From Bacillota bacterium (GTDB lineage Bacteria; Armatimonadota; Hebobacteria; Hebobacterales; Hebobacteraceae), in NCBI GenBank assembly GCA_030597345.1, contig JAUVSA010000006.1, forward strand, positions 1 through 21,822: 21,822 nt of DNA, written 5' to 3'. The position numbers were made by a program, and so were the translations under genes. Shown in pieces: positions 7,420 through 14,616 of this stretch. How positions within the stretch are numbered: the stretch's first letter is position 1; every line of letters begins with the position of its first letter. The notes under the pieces were generated by a model that ran no database searches, had not been told where the DNA came from, and saw only the letters and a program-made list of their open reading frames with translations.

Positions 7420-7459
7420 ACGACGGCGGCGATTGCGGAGGCGGGGACAGGGCTTGGGA

Positions 7460-8425
7460 CTAGCCGGACTGCTCGGAGGCGTAGGCCTCGCCGACGGGGG
7501 CTTCCACTTGCTGTGAGATCTGAGCGAGCGCGCCGCGCGCGGTGCGACCGCCGAGTCCGGCCTCCGGGGTGAGGATGAGGCGGTGGGCAAGGGCGGGCAG
7601 CAGCAGTGCTTTTGCGTGGTCGGGGAGGACGAAGCTGATGCCGTCGGAGGCGGCCTGCGCCTGGGCGGAGCGCAGAAGTGCCAGGGAGCCGCGGGGGCTG
7701 GCGCCGAGGGCGACGTCGGGGTGGGATCGAGTGGCCTGGACGAGGCGGACGACGTAGTCCCTCACCTTCTCGTGCACGAAGATCTGGCGGACCTGGTGCT
7801 GGGCGGCGAGGAGCTCGTCGGTGGCGACGACCTGTTGGACCTTCTCCACGGGGTGGCTGAGCTGCAGCCGCAGCAAGATCTCGCTCTCTGCCGTCGCATC
7901 GGGATAGCCGATGGTCATGCGAAGGAGGAAGCGGTCGAGCTGGGCCTCCGGGAGGGGGAAGGTACCCTCGTACTCGATGGGGTTCTGGGTGGCGATGACA
8001 CAGAAAGGACGGGCGAGGGTGCGGGTGACGCCGTCGGCGGTCACCTGGCGCTCGGCCATTGCCTCGAGGAGCGCTGATTGAGTGCGCGGGGGAGCACGGT
8101 TGATTTCGTCGACGAGGACGATGTTGGACATAACGGGGCCGGGGCTGAACTCGAACTCGCCGGTCTTCTGGTTGAAGATGGAGAGGCCGGTGATGTCGGA
8201 GGGGAGCAAGTCGGGGGTGCACTGTATGCGACGGAAGGTTGCGCCGAGGGAGAGGGAGAGGGAACGGGCGAGCATGGTCTTGGCAACGCCCGGGACATCG
8301 TCGATGAGCAGGTGGCCGTCGGCGAGAAGGGCGACGATGGCCACGCGGACGGCATCTTGCTTGCCCACGATGACCTGCTCTATGTTGTCGGAGAGACGCT
8401 TTGCGATTTCGGCGACAGTTGGCAT
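7460..8425 (-). CDS. MoxR-family AAA+ ATPase
   Basis: The product (321 aa) matches MoxR-type AAA+ ATPases in length and motifs. Walker A is DVPGVAKT (residues 43-50), Walker B is VLVDEINRAPPRTQ (from 103), and the sensor-1 region is VIATQNPIEYEGTFPLPEAQ. The C-terminal helical lid domain is complete to the end. The start is the ATG at 8425 with GGGAG about 10 nt upstream; the longer upstream frame lacks family similarity. MoxR ATPases act as cytoplasmic chaperone-like motors that mature partner complexes, often with VWA or DUF58 proteins encoded beside them. No such partner is encoded downstream here, where the next gene is convergent. The substrate therefore cannot be inferred from context. 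Confidence 0.92.
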   Translation of the reverse strand: MPTVAEIAKRLSDNIEQVIVGKQDAVRVAIVALLADGHLLIDDVPGVAKTMLARSLSLSLGATFRRIQCTPDLLPSDITGLSIFNQKTGEFEFSPGPVMSNIVLVDEINRAPPRTQSALLEAMAERQVTADGVTRTLARPFCVIATQNPIEYEGTFPLPEAQLDRFLLRMTIGYPDATAESEILLRLQLSHPVEKVQQVVATDELLAAQHQVRQIFVHEKVRDYVVRLVQATRSHPDVALGASPRGSLALLRSAQAQAASDGISFVLPDHAKALLLPALAHRLILTPEAGLGGRTARGALAQISQQVEAPVGEAYASEQSG

Positions 8426-8616
8426 AGGTGCGGTCTCCCTCAGCGCCGCGGCAGGCCGGACGGTGATACAGCAGGCTGCCGCAACGGGAGAGAGGGTTCG
8501 ACGGAAGGGGGGAGGAGTCCTGTCTGTCCGAGCGTGTGGATGCCTCCTGGGCTGCCCCCCAGGGGGTCGGCCGAGGCTGTTCGTTCGAATGGGCGGGGCG
8601 AGAGAGCGAAAGCGGA

Positions 8617-8644
8617 TTGACAGGCGAGAGGAGTGGTCTATAAT
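8617..8644 (+). promoter_or_regulatory. Consensus sigma70 promoter of the nitroreductase gene
   Basis: TTGACA at 8617-8622 and TATAAT at 8639-8644 are both perfect hexamers with a 16-bp spacer. The predicted start site is about 8651, roughly 34 nt before the GTG start. Confidence 0.85.
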
Positions 8645-8666
8645 CGCGCGGGGCGTTGTCACCATC

Positions 8667-8680
8667 AAGGAGGAGGTGAT
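8667..8680 (+). promoter_or_regulatory. Perfect Shine-Dalgarno that decides a GTG start
   Basis: AGGAGGTGAT (8671-8680), preceded by AAGG, is fully complementary to the usual 16S rRNA 3' end. The AGGAGG core is 8 nt from the GTG at 8685 but 17 nt from the in-frame ATG at 8694, so GTG is preferred. Confidence 0.75.
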
Positions 8681-8684
8681 AGGA

Positions 8685-9191
8685 GTGGAGTTCATGGATG
8701 TGGTGCGGCAGCGGCGGAGCATTCGCAAGTACCGGCCGGATCCGGTTCCTCAGGCGAAGCTGGACGCGGTGCTGGAGGCAGCGCGGCTGGCCCCGTCGTG
8801 GGCAAATGGGCAGTGCTGGACTTTCGTGGTGGTGACGGATGCGAAGGTGAAGAACGCGCTGGCGAGGGCCGGGAACGAATGGATAGAGCATGCGCCGGTC
8901 ATCATCGCCGCCTGCGCGGACCCGGCGAATAGCGGGGAGAAGGAAGGGCAGGGGTACTACCTGCTGGACATCGGGATCGCAATGGAGCACTTGATCCTCG
9001 CCGCGGCGGAGCAGGGGTTGGGCACGTGCTGGATCGGGTGGTTTGACGAGGGGAAGGCGAAGAAGGCGCTCGGGGTTCCGAAGGACATCAGGGTGGTGGC
9101 GCTTACGCCGGTGGGGTACGCGGACGAAGCCCCGGAGCCGCGCCCCCGGAAGTCGCTGGGAGAGATGGTTCGCAGGGACCGTTGGGCATAG
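8685..9191 (+). CDS. Nitroreductase-family FMN oxidoreductase
   Basis: The product (168 aa) is a compact member of the nitroreductase family, flavoenzymes that bind FMN as dimers and use NAD(P)H to reduce varied substrates. The N-terminal FMN phosphate motif RQRRSIRKYRPDPVP is followed by APSWANGQCWTFVVV and by GLGTCWIGWF, a usual flavin-contact segment near residue 115. The length is typical of the short nitroreductase-like group. GTG 8685 is chosen on the strong ribosome site. The gene is transcribed from its own consensus promoter, divergently from the MoxR gene, and appears monocistronic. The substrate cannot be predicted. Confidence 0.9.
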   Translation: MEFMDVVRQRRSIRKYRPDPVPQAKLDAVLEAARLAPSWANGQCWTFVVVTDAKVKNALARAGNEWIEHAPVIIAACADPANSGEKEGQGYYLLDIGIAMEHLILAAAEQGLGTCWIGWFDEGKAKKALGVPKDIRVVALTPVGYADEAPEPRPRKSLGEMVRRDRWA

Positions 9192-9306
9192 GGGGCCGAG
9201 CGAGGGGAGAGGGTGTCGAAGTCGGCAGGCCGTGTCTGGACTGAGGTGTTTACCCGCGCCCCACCTGGGTAGAACAACTATTGGGGGAGGGATACCAGGT
9301 GTTGTG

Positions 9307-10401
9307 ATGGACTCTCAGTCCATGAGCGCTACGGGAGTCAAGTGCAGACACTGCGGCCAGGCCCTGGAGGAGGGAACGCCCTTCTGTCCGGGGTGCGGCC
9401 GCGCGGGTGCTGTGACGGAGATGGGGAACGGGGAGCAGAAAGACATCTATCTGCTGCTGGTGACGGCCAACGTGCTGCGGCTTCGGCGGCAGTGGGCGCT
9501 GGCAGAGGCGAAGTGCAGCGAGGTGCTGGGCCGGGATCCGGACAGCGCGGGAGCATACTCGCTGCTGGGGGACATTTCGCGGGATCAGGGGAAGCTGCGG
9601 GACGCGATCGAGTGGTACAAGATGGCGCTCGATCGAAACCCGGGGAGTGCGGTGGATCGCCAGAAGCTGGAAGCGGTGATCGACCGGGTCTTTGCCATGC
9701 GGGAGAAGGGCGTGGTGGCAAGCGCGCGGGAGAAGCTGAGCGGGGGGCTGGCCAGAGTGGCAGCAGAGGTACGAGAAGCGCGGCTTGCGCCTCGTGGGGT
9801 CGTGATTCTGGCAGCGGTGCTGGGAATGATCCTGCTGATTACGGCGGCCGCGATGCTGGTGGGCCGGCCGCGGGAGCCGGCGGCGGAGGCGCGAAGCGAA
9901 TCGCCACCATCCGGGGCCTTTGGGGTGGCAGGGCCGGGAGCGGCGCCGGCGCAGCCGGCGGCCGAGCGGGCGGCAGAGGGGAGCCGGGCGCTGGCGCGGT
10001 TTGCGGACGGGCTGGCTTTGCTCGAGGGGGGACTGGCGGAAGAGCTCGGGGTGAGGGCGCGGGCGATCGACCCGAACTGCCAGGTCGTTTCTGTGGAGAT
10101 TGATCCGACGGAGGCCCGTGTGATGGTGCGGCTGTTGATGCCGCGGGTGTTGGTGGCGTCGGCGACGCGCGCGGGTATCGAGCGAGTGGCGGTGGCTCTG
10201 GCTGGGGAGGCGGCGACGTGGCACGAGCTGATCTCGGAGGTGCGTGTGCGATGTGACATGCATTCGGAGGAGGGGGGCCGGCAACTGGCGCTGAGGGCAG
10301 AGGGGAGTGCCCGAGAGGTGGCGAAGGCGAAGGAGAGATTGGACGCGAGGGTGGAAGAGCTGTTCAGCTTCGTGTGGTGGCACCCGGAGCTGCGAGAGTA
10401 G
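9307..10401 (+). CDS. Zinc-ribbon/TPR single-pass membrane protein
   Basis: The product (364 aa) starts with a zinc ribbon (C13-x2-C16 and C27-x2-C30, CRHCG and CPGCG). TPR-like helices follow at about 45-125 (GAYSLLGDISRDQGKLRDAI and WYKMALDRNPGS). One transmembrane helix lies at 163-186. After a Pro/Ala-rich linker, a C-terminal domain of about 150 residues has alternating strands and helices and ends in the aromatic sequence FSFVWWHPEL. I do not recognise this C-terminal domain. The ribbon and TPR are probably cytoplasmic and the C-terminal domain extracytoplasmic. The start is ATG 9307, with GTG 9304 possible; a GGGGGAGGG tract lies 16 nt upstream. The DUF151 gene follows 32 bp downstream, suggesting an operon. 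Confidence 0.85.
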   Translation: MDSQSMSATGVKCRHCGQALEEGTPFCPGCGRAGAVTEMGNGEQKDIYLLLVTANVLRLRRQWALAEAKCSEVLGRDPDSAGAYSLLGDISRDQGKLRDAIEWYKMALDRNPGSAVDRQKLEAVIDRVFAMREKGVVASAREKLSGGLARVAAEVREARLAPRGVVILAAVLGMILLITAAAMLVGRPREPAAEARSESPPSGAFGVAGPGAAPAQPAAERAAEGSRALARFADGLALLEGGLAEELGVRARAIDPNCQVVSVEIDPTEARVMVRLLMPRVLVASATRAGIERVAVALAGEAATWHELISEVRVRCDMHSEEGGRQLALRAEGSAREVAKAKERLDARVEELFSFVWWHPELRE

Positions 10402-10433
10402 GCGAAAAGTCTTCGGGCGCCGAGGAATGGGTC

Positions 10434-10895
10434 ATGGCGGAAGTGCCGGTCAAAGTCTGGCGGCTGGGCCGGAACTCGGATACGCAGTACCTCCTGATAC
10501 TGCGGGGGGAGGAGGAACGGCAGCTCCCGATGGTGATCGGGCCGTGCGAGGCGATGGCGATCTGGAGTGTCGTGGGCCGGGGGACAAAGAGAGAGCGACG
10601 CCCGATGACCCATGATCTGGTGCGGGATCTGGTCGAGCAGTTGGGCGGGCGCATTGTCAAGGTAGTGATCGACGACCTGTGGAACGGCGTCTACTACGCG
10701 AAGCTCCACATTGCGGTGTATGGGGAAGTGGTGACGGTGGACGCACGGCCGAGCGATGCGGTTGCCCTCGGGCTGCGGGCGGAGGCGCCTCTGTTTGCGA
10801 CTGACTCGGTGTTGGTGGCGGCGAACGAGCCGGAGTCGCCGGGAGAGCCTGAGGAGTCCGCTCCGGAGACCCAGGTCGATCTCGACGATCTGTAG
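10434..10895 (+). CDS. Bifunctional nuclease family (DUF151) protein
   Basis: The product (153 aa) is dominated by a BFN/DUF151 domain. Diagnostic features are the strand LILRGEEERQLPMVIGPCEA, the segment RPMTHDLVRDLVEQLGG..VKVVIDDLWNGVYYAKL, and the highly conserved VDARPSDAVALGLRAEAPLF. Plant and bacterial homologues have reported nuclease activity, and some are linked to stress responses, but the biochemical role remains unsettled for most members. An acidic tail of about 25 residues follows the domain. GAGGA 7 nt upstream supports ATG 10434. It lies 32 bp after the zinc-ribbon/TPR gene and is probably co-transcribed. Confidence 0.92.
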   Translation: MAEVPVKVWRLGRNSDTQYLLILRGEEERQLPMVIGPCEAMAIWSVVGRGTKRERRPMTHDLVRDLVEQLGGRIVKVVIDDLWNGVYYAKLHIAVYGEVVTVDARPSDAVALGLRAEAPLFATDSVLVAANEPESPGEPEESAPETQVDLDDL

Positions 10896-10956
10896 ACAAG
10901 AACGGGTGGGGGAGGGCCGCGACTAGTAGCTCCTGTGGGTGTCAAATGGACTGGAT

Positions 10957-10972
10957 GCGCGCGAGAGCGCGC
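10957..10972 (+). promoter_or_regulatory. GAGA-tetraloop hairpin before the zf-HC2 gene
   Basis: GCGCGC, GAGA, GCGCGC forms a 6-bp all-GC stem closed by a GNRA-type loop, 14 nt before the start codon at 10987. It may influence translation initiation or mark the end of the DUF151 message. No U-tract follows. Confidence 0.4.
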
Positions 10973-10986
10973 GGTGAGACGCCATC

Positions 10987-12129
10987 ATGGGCCTGAGACA
11001 CCTGTCGGGAATTGAACTCACCGAGTACGCAGACGGCGAGACGGCGCCCGCGAGAATCCCCGCTGTGCAGGAGCACCTGCGCGCGTGCCCGCGGTGTGCG
11101 TCGGCGCTGGCGAAGGTGCAGGGAGCGGTGTCGGCTGTGCAGGCGCTGGAGGCGGTGGCCGCGCCGGCCGAGCTTCGCGACAGGGTGGAGGAGCGGGTGG
11201 CGGCGGAGTGGGCGAGGGATGTGAGCTGCCGGGAGGCACTTCCGCTGATCCACGAGCACCTGGACGGGTCGCTGCGGGTGGGCGCGGCGGTCGTGCTGCG
11301 GTGTCACCTGAGTGCCTGCGACCGGTGTCGCTCCGAGCTGGCGACTCTCTGTGCGGCGAGGCGTCTGGTGCAGTCGCTGGGAACCGTGGAATCGCCGCCG
11401 CTGGTGAGGGAGGTGGTGGCGGCCGCGCGGCGGCTGCGGCCACGGGAGATGGTATGGGTGGCGCGGTGGCGTCCGGCCCTGGCGGCGGCAGCGGTGGCGG
11501 CGGCGGTGGGGGCTCTCTTCTGGCTGGGACCGAACGCGGAGCGGCCAGGAGCGCCGCGAGCGGTGGTGGTTGCGGAAGAGCGAGAGACACCTATCGGTCC
11601 ACCGGCGGTGGTTGCCGCGCGCGGAGATGTGCTCTCTGAGGTGGCGCCGCTGCCGGCGGGAGTAGAGGAGGTCGAGGTCGCGCTGGCCGCTGCTCCGGTG
11701 AGCCCGGCAGAGAGGGCGGGGGAGCCGCGACGGCGGCGGGAGACACCCCCGACGGCAGTTCTCGTGCGGGGACCGGCGCCGACTCCGATGATTGCGACAG
11801 CGCCAGAGCCGGAGGTGCCACTGCCGTCGGCGCTGCGGACGCTTAGGGCAGTGGCGACCAGTGCTTCCGAGGCGGTGGGCGATGCCTTGTATGAGCGCGA
11901 GATCAGACTGGCGCTGGAGCTGGCGGGCGAGCGCTTTGCCACGCTGGAGTCGGAGAGCATGTGGGCCCGGCTGCCGAGCGGGGTGAGCATGAGCGGGCCA
12001 GGGCACGAAAGTCCGGCGGCCGCGCCAGGGGCAGAGGAGCGGCGCGAGGAATCCAGCGATTCGCGGCCGGATTCGGCGAGGGCGCCAGTAGGAGATCGGG
12101 TGAGCGTGTACATGGCGCCCTTGGTATAG
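10987..12129 (+). CDS. zf-HC2 (anti-sigma-like) membrane protein
   Basis: The product (380 aa) has two zf-HC2-like segments. The second is complete, with C81, H107, C111 and C114 in the order C..HxxxCxxC. The first (H30, C34, C37) has His5 where the leading Cys normally is. One transmembrane helix spans about 162-181. A long Pro/Ala/Glu-rich region follows, then a predicted helix near 280-325, and a low-complexity tail. zf-HC2 domains commonly belong to membrane anti-sigma factors that hold an ECF sigma factor. No sigma factor is encoded next to this gene, so that role is only possible. The start is ATG 10987 with a weak GGTGAG site. The beta-barrel candidate gene follows 62 bp downstream. 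Confidence 0.8.
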   Translation: MGLRHLSGIELTEYADGETAPARIPAVQEHLRACPRCASALAKVQGAVSAVQALEAVAAPAELRDRVEERVAAEWARDVSCREALPLIHEHLDGSLRVGAAVVLRCHLSACDRCRSELATLCAARRLVQSLGTVESPPLVREVVAAARRLRPREMVWVARWRPALAAAAVAAAVGALFWLGPNAERPGAPRAVVVAEERETPIGPPAVVAARGDVLSEVAPLPAGVEEVEVALAAAPVSPAERAGEPRRRRETPPTAVLVRGPAPTPMIATAPEPEVPLPSALRTLRAVATSASEAVGDALYEREIRLALELAGERFATLESESMWARLPSGVSMSGPGHESPAAAPGAEERREESSDSRPDSARAPVGDRVSVYMAPLV

Positions 12130-12152
12130 GGCAGACGGGCCGGTGCGAGGCC

Positions 12153-12172
12153 CTCCATTCTGTGGAATGGAG
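12153..12172 (+). promoter_or_regulatory. Perfect 8-bp hairpin between zf-HC2 and barrel genes
   Basis: CTCCATTC (12153-12160), loop TGTG, and GAATGGAG (12165-12172) form a perfect stem 24 bp after the zf-HC2 stop and 19 nt before the next start codon. It lacks a U-tract, so a role as RNA processing site, translational element or operator is as likely as termination. Confidence 0.5.
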
Positions 12173-12191
12173 CCATAAAGGGCGAGATGCA

Positions 12192-14477
12192 GTGAGTCGC
12201 AGAGGAAGAGCCCAAATCCAGGATCGTTCTGTGTTCGCCGCCGCCGCGTTGGCAGCGGCGCTCGTCTTTTGGGGCCTCCTTGTGGTGCAGACTTCGGCGT
12301 GGGCATTGACGGGGAGCAGCGGTCCTGCGAGCTACCAGTCAGAGGAGGAGCCGGATCCCCTGCTGGATGGCCTGAGCGGTTCCCCGGGATGGCGCAGCGT
12401 AAGCGGCGCAGGGACCGAGGATGGAGGCGGCTTGATGCCGGGGCGGCTGCGGCTGACCCTCGGGGGTGGCGGAGAGGTCGAGGTCGGCTTCTTCTCCGCA
12501 ACGAGTGAGCTGCTGGGGCAGGGCCCCTCGCGGGGCGGGAATGCCCTGCAGGAGTGGGGGACCGGGCGGGAGAGTTGGTCGGGCGGGCGCGGGGGAGGCA
12601 GGGCCGGGGGGGCAAGCGAGCACGAGGCCGCTCTCTATCGCTTCTCCTACGGGATGGGGGCGCTGAAGCTGGGAGGGAACATGCTGGCGGTGGGGTCCAG
12701 ATTTGCTCCTACTGGCGACGGGCAGCAGGCCGCCTTCGGCGAGCAGGCGGAGATGCTGAACGAGGCCCGCGGCACACGTACGCTGGAGTTCGAGGCCGGG
12801 CTGAGCCTGGCACCGGGGCTTTTCCTCAGCTCACACCACAACGCACTGAAAAACGCGCGGCCCGGGGACGAGAAGCAGGGCCTGACGACGACTGACACAG
12901 ACCACACGCTGCGGTGGGAGCCGGTGTCCGGCAGCGAACTGACTGCCAGCATGGCAGAGCACAGCGAAGAGTGGGCGGAGGGGCTCGGGAAACCCGGAAC
13001 GAGACGGCGGCAGCGGGCGGTCGCGTTCGAGTCCCAGTTCGGGAGTGGGGGGCGCGACGGACTCCGTCTAGGTCTCACCTCAATCGAGAAGAGGAACGGG
13101 GGTCAGGAGCAGACGGAACGGGTGCGGGAGGCGCATCTGACTCTGGCTCCCACCGCTCGGCTGCAACTGAATGCGGACTACACAGCCAAGGGATCCGACC
13201 GGGGCCCGGGGCAGACGACGCAGAGCGTCGGAATGCTGCTGCGATTGGCCCCGGGCGCGGAACTGTCGGCAGCGGTGAAGAAGCTGGCCCCGGAGGGAAG
13301 CGGAGGGGCCCGGGAGTCGACACTGAAGCTGAGCACAGGGCTTGGGGCCGGCGGGAGCACGGGAAGACTGGAGGGCCAGGAGGTCACAGCACGAGGAGAC
13401 GGGGCTCGGTTTACGCGGCGACGAAAGTGGGCGCTGACGGGCGCCCTCGGCGCGGGGGAGGGGAGAACGAATGTGGAGGCCGGTTTCGAGGAGACGCGGG
13501 GTGAGGGATCGGCGGACCGGCTGGCGCGCACGACGCGGGTTCACGTCGACCGATCGCTCGGCCCTCGTCTGAAGCTCAGCGCGGAGCGCCAGGAGCAGGT
13601 GGGGGGTACCATCACAGCCCCGGAGGCGACGGTGAAGTCGAGCTGTGAGCTGGCAGCCGAGCTGGGGTCCAAGACCAGTCTCAGTGTCGGGGCCGTCTCG
13701 GAGCGGCGGCCGGCTGGGGCAGCGGGATGGGCGCGGCAGATGGCGCTGAGGCACGAGTGGGGGAGAGTGCGCCTGGAAGCAGAGAAGCGGGTGTGGCGAG
13801 ACGTGGACCAGGACTTCTCTGTGACGAGCTGCTCGGTGGAGGCGCCGACGGGGCAGCTCCCGGAGTGGGCGCAGGGGATATCCGGGGCGCACGAGTTCTC
13901 GGACGCGGAGGAGTACTTGGTCCCGAGCGCGCCGGAGTGGGCGGAGATACCGTTCGCCGGATACCGAATCTCGATGAAGCAGCGGCGAGGAGGCGCGGAC
14001 GGGGGAGTCGATACACTGACCTTCGCGCACCGCCGCATGGTGGGGCGCCGGTATCACTTGCAGCTCGTCTACCAGGAACACCCGGAGGGGACGGAGGGGG
14101 AAGAGAAGGGACGCCCGCAGTCCGTGCGGAGGAACATGCTGGAGATCGCGGCCCCGCTCTGGCGCGGGTTGGTGGTTCGGGGCGGATACCGAGCGGAGAC
14201 CAGCCTGTCCCCTGAGGGGGGACGCCGGGAGGGGATGAGTCTGGGCTTGTGGGGCCGACTGTCGGAACGGGAGCAGGTGGAGGCGACGGTAACTCACGAT
14301 TGGGGCAGGTGGGAGGGTGGGACACGGAATCACACGAGCGTGAGCCTGCTGTACTCGGTGCGTGTGAGCGATGAGCATCGGGTGCATGTGAAGCTGGGCT
14401 ATGGGTGGGATGAGGGCGAATCGCAGCATGGACAGCGAGAGAGCCGGGTGAGCCTGGGTTACGCAAAGCCGATCTAG
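12192..14477 (+). CDS. Large secreted protein, probable outer-membrane beta-barrel
   Basis: The product (761 aa) begins at GTG 12192, with AAGGG 9 nt upstream. It has a signal peptide with a basic start (SRRGRAQIQDR), a long hydrophobic core and a likely cleavage after SAWA near residue 37. The mature part consists almost entirely of short alternating strands rich in Gly, Arg, Glu and Ser, with tyrosine or aromatic endings. Examples are LRLGLTSIEKR, LQLNADYTAKG, VHVKLGYGWDEG and RVSLGYAKPI. No soluble domain or TonB-type plug is recognised. The pattern resembles a TonB-independent outer-membrane beta-barrel. The last residue is Ile rather than the usual Phe. The downstream neighbours are a kinase and receiver. 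It probably shares a transcript with the zf-HC2 gene. The barrel call is an inference from strand pattern. Confidence 0.75.
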   Translation: MSRRGRAQIQDRSVFAAAALAAALVFWGLLVVQTSAWALTGSSGPASYQSEEEPDPLLDGLSGSPGWRSVSGAGTEDGGGLMPGRLRLTLGGGGEVEVGFFSATSELLGQGPSRGGNALQEWGTGRESWSGGRGGGRAGGASEHEAALYRFSYGMGALKLGGNMLAVGSRFAPTGDGQQAAFGEQAEMLNEARGTRTLEFEAGLSLAPGLFLSSHHNALKNARPGDEKQGLTTTDTDHTLRWEPVSGSELTASMAEHSEEWAEGLGKPGTRRRQRAVAFESQFGSGGRDGLRLGLTSIEKRNGGQEQTERVREAHLTLAPTARLQLNADYTAKGSDRGPGQTTQSVGMLLRLAPGAELSAAVKKLAPEGSGGARESTLKLSTGLGAGGSTGRLEGQEVTARGDGARFTRRRKWALTGALGAGEGRTNVEAGFEETRGEGSADRLARTTRVHVDRSLGPRLKLSAERQEQVGGTITAPEATVKSSCELAAELGSKTSLSVGAVSERRPAGAAGWARQMALRHEWGRVRLEAEKRVWRDVDQDFSVTSCSVEAPTGQLPEWAQGISGAHEFSDAEEYLVPSAPEWAEIPFAGYRISMKQRRGGADGGVDTLTFAHRRMVGRRYHLQLVYQEHPEGTEGEEKGRPQSVRRNMLEIAAPLWRGLVVRGGYRAETSLSPEGGRREGMSLGLWGRLSEREQVEATVTHDWGRWEGGTRNHTSVSLLYSVRVSDEHRVHVKLGYGWDEGESQHGQRESRVSLGYAKPI

Positions 14478-14616
14478 CTGGACTCATTCCTCTCCTCGGT
14501 GCTGTCGGAGTCTCGAATCCTCACATCGGCCGCGGAAATATGGAATAGAGCGGGATGGTGTAGCGGCCATGGGCGTAGTCCGGCCGCGTGCGCACACATA
14601 GAATTGGAGTCGGCCG

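Noticed and set aside
6990..8990. 666-codon minus-strand ORF across the MoxR/nitroreductase region
   Set aside because: It overlaps four better-supported genes in other frames and its composition is Arg/Pro/His-rich noise.
10942..12615. 557-codon minus-strand ORF opposite the zf-HC2 gene
   Set aside because: High-GC antisense shadow with Arg/Pro/Ser-rich composition and no domain; the plus-strand gene has zinc motifs and a membrane helix.
13080..14429. 449-codon minus-strand ORF opposite the barrel gene
   Set aside because: Antisense shadow; the plus frame has a signal peptide and regular strand pattern.
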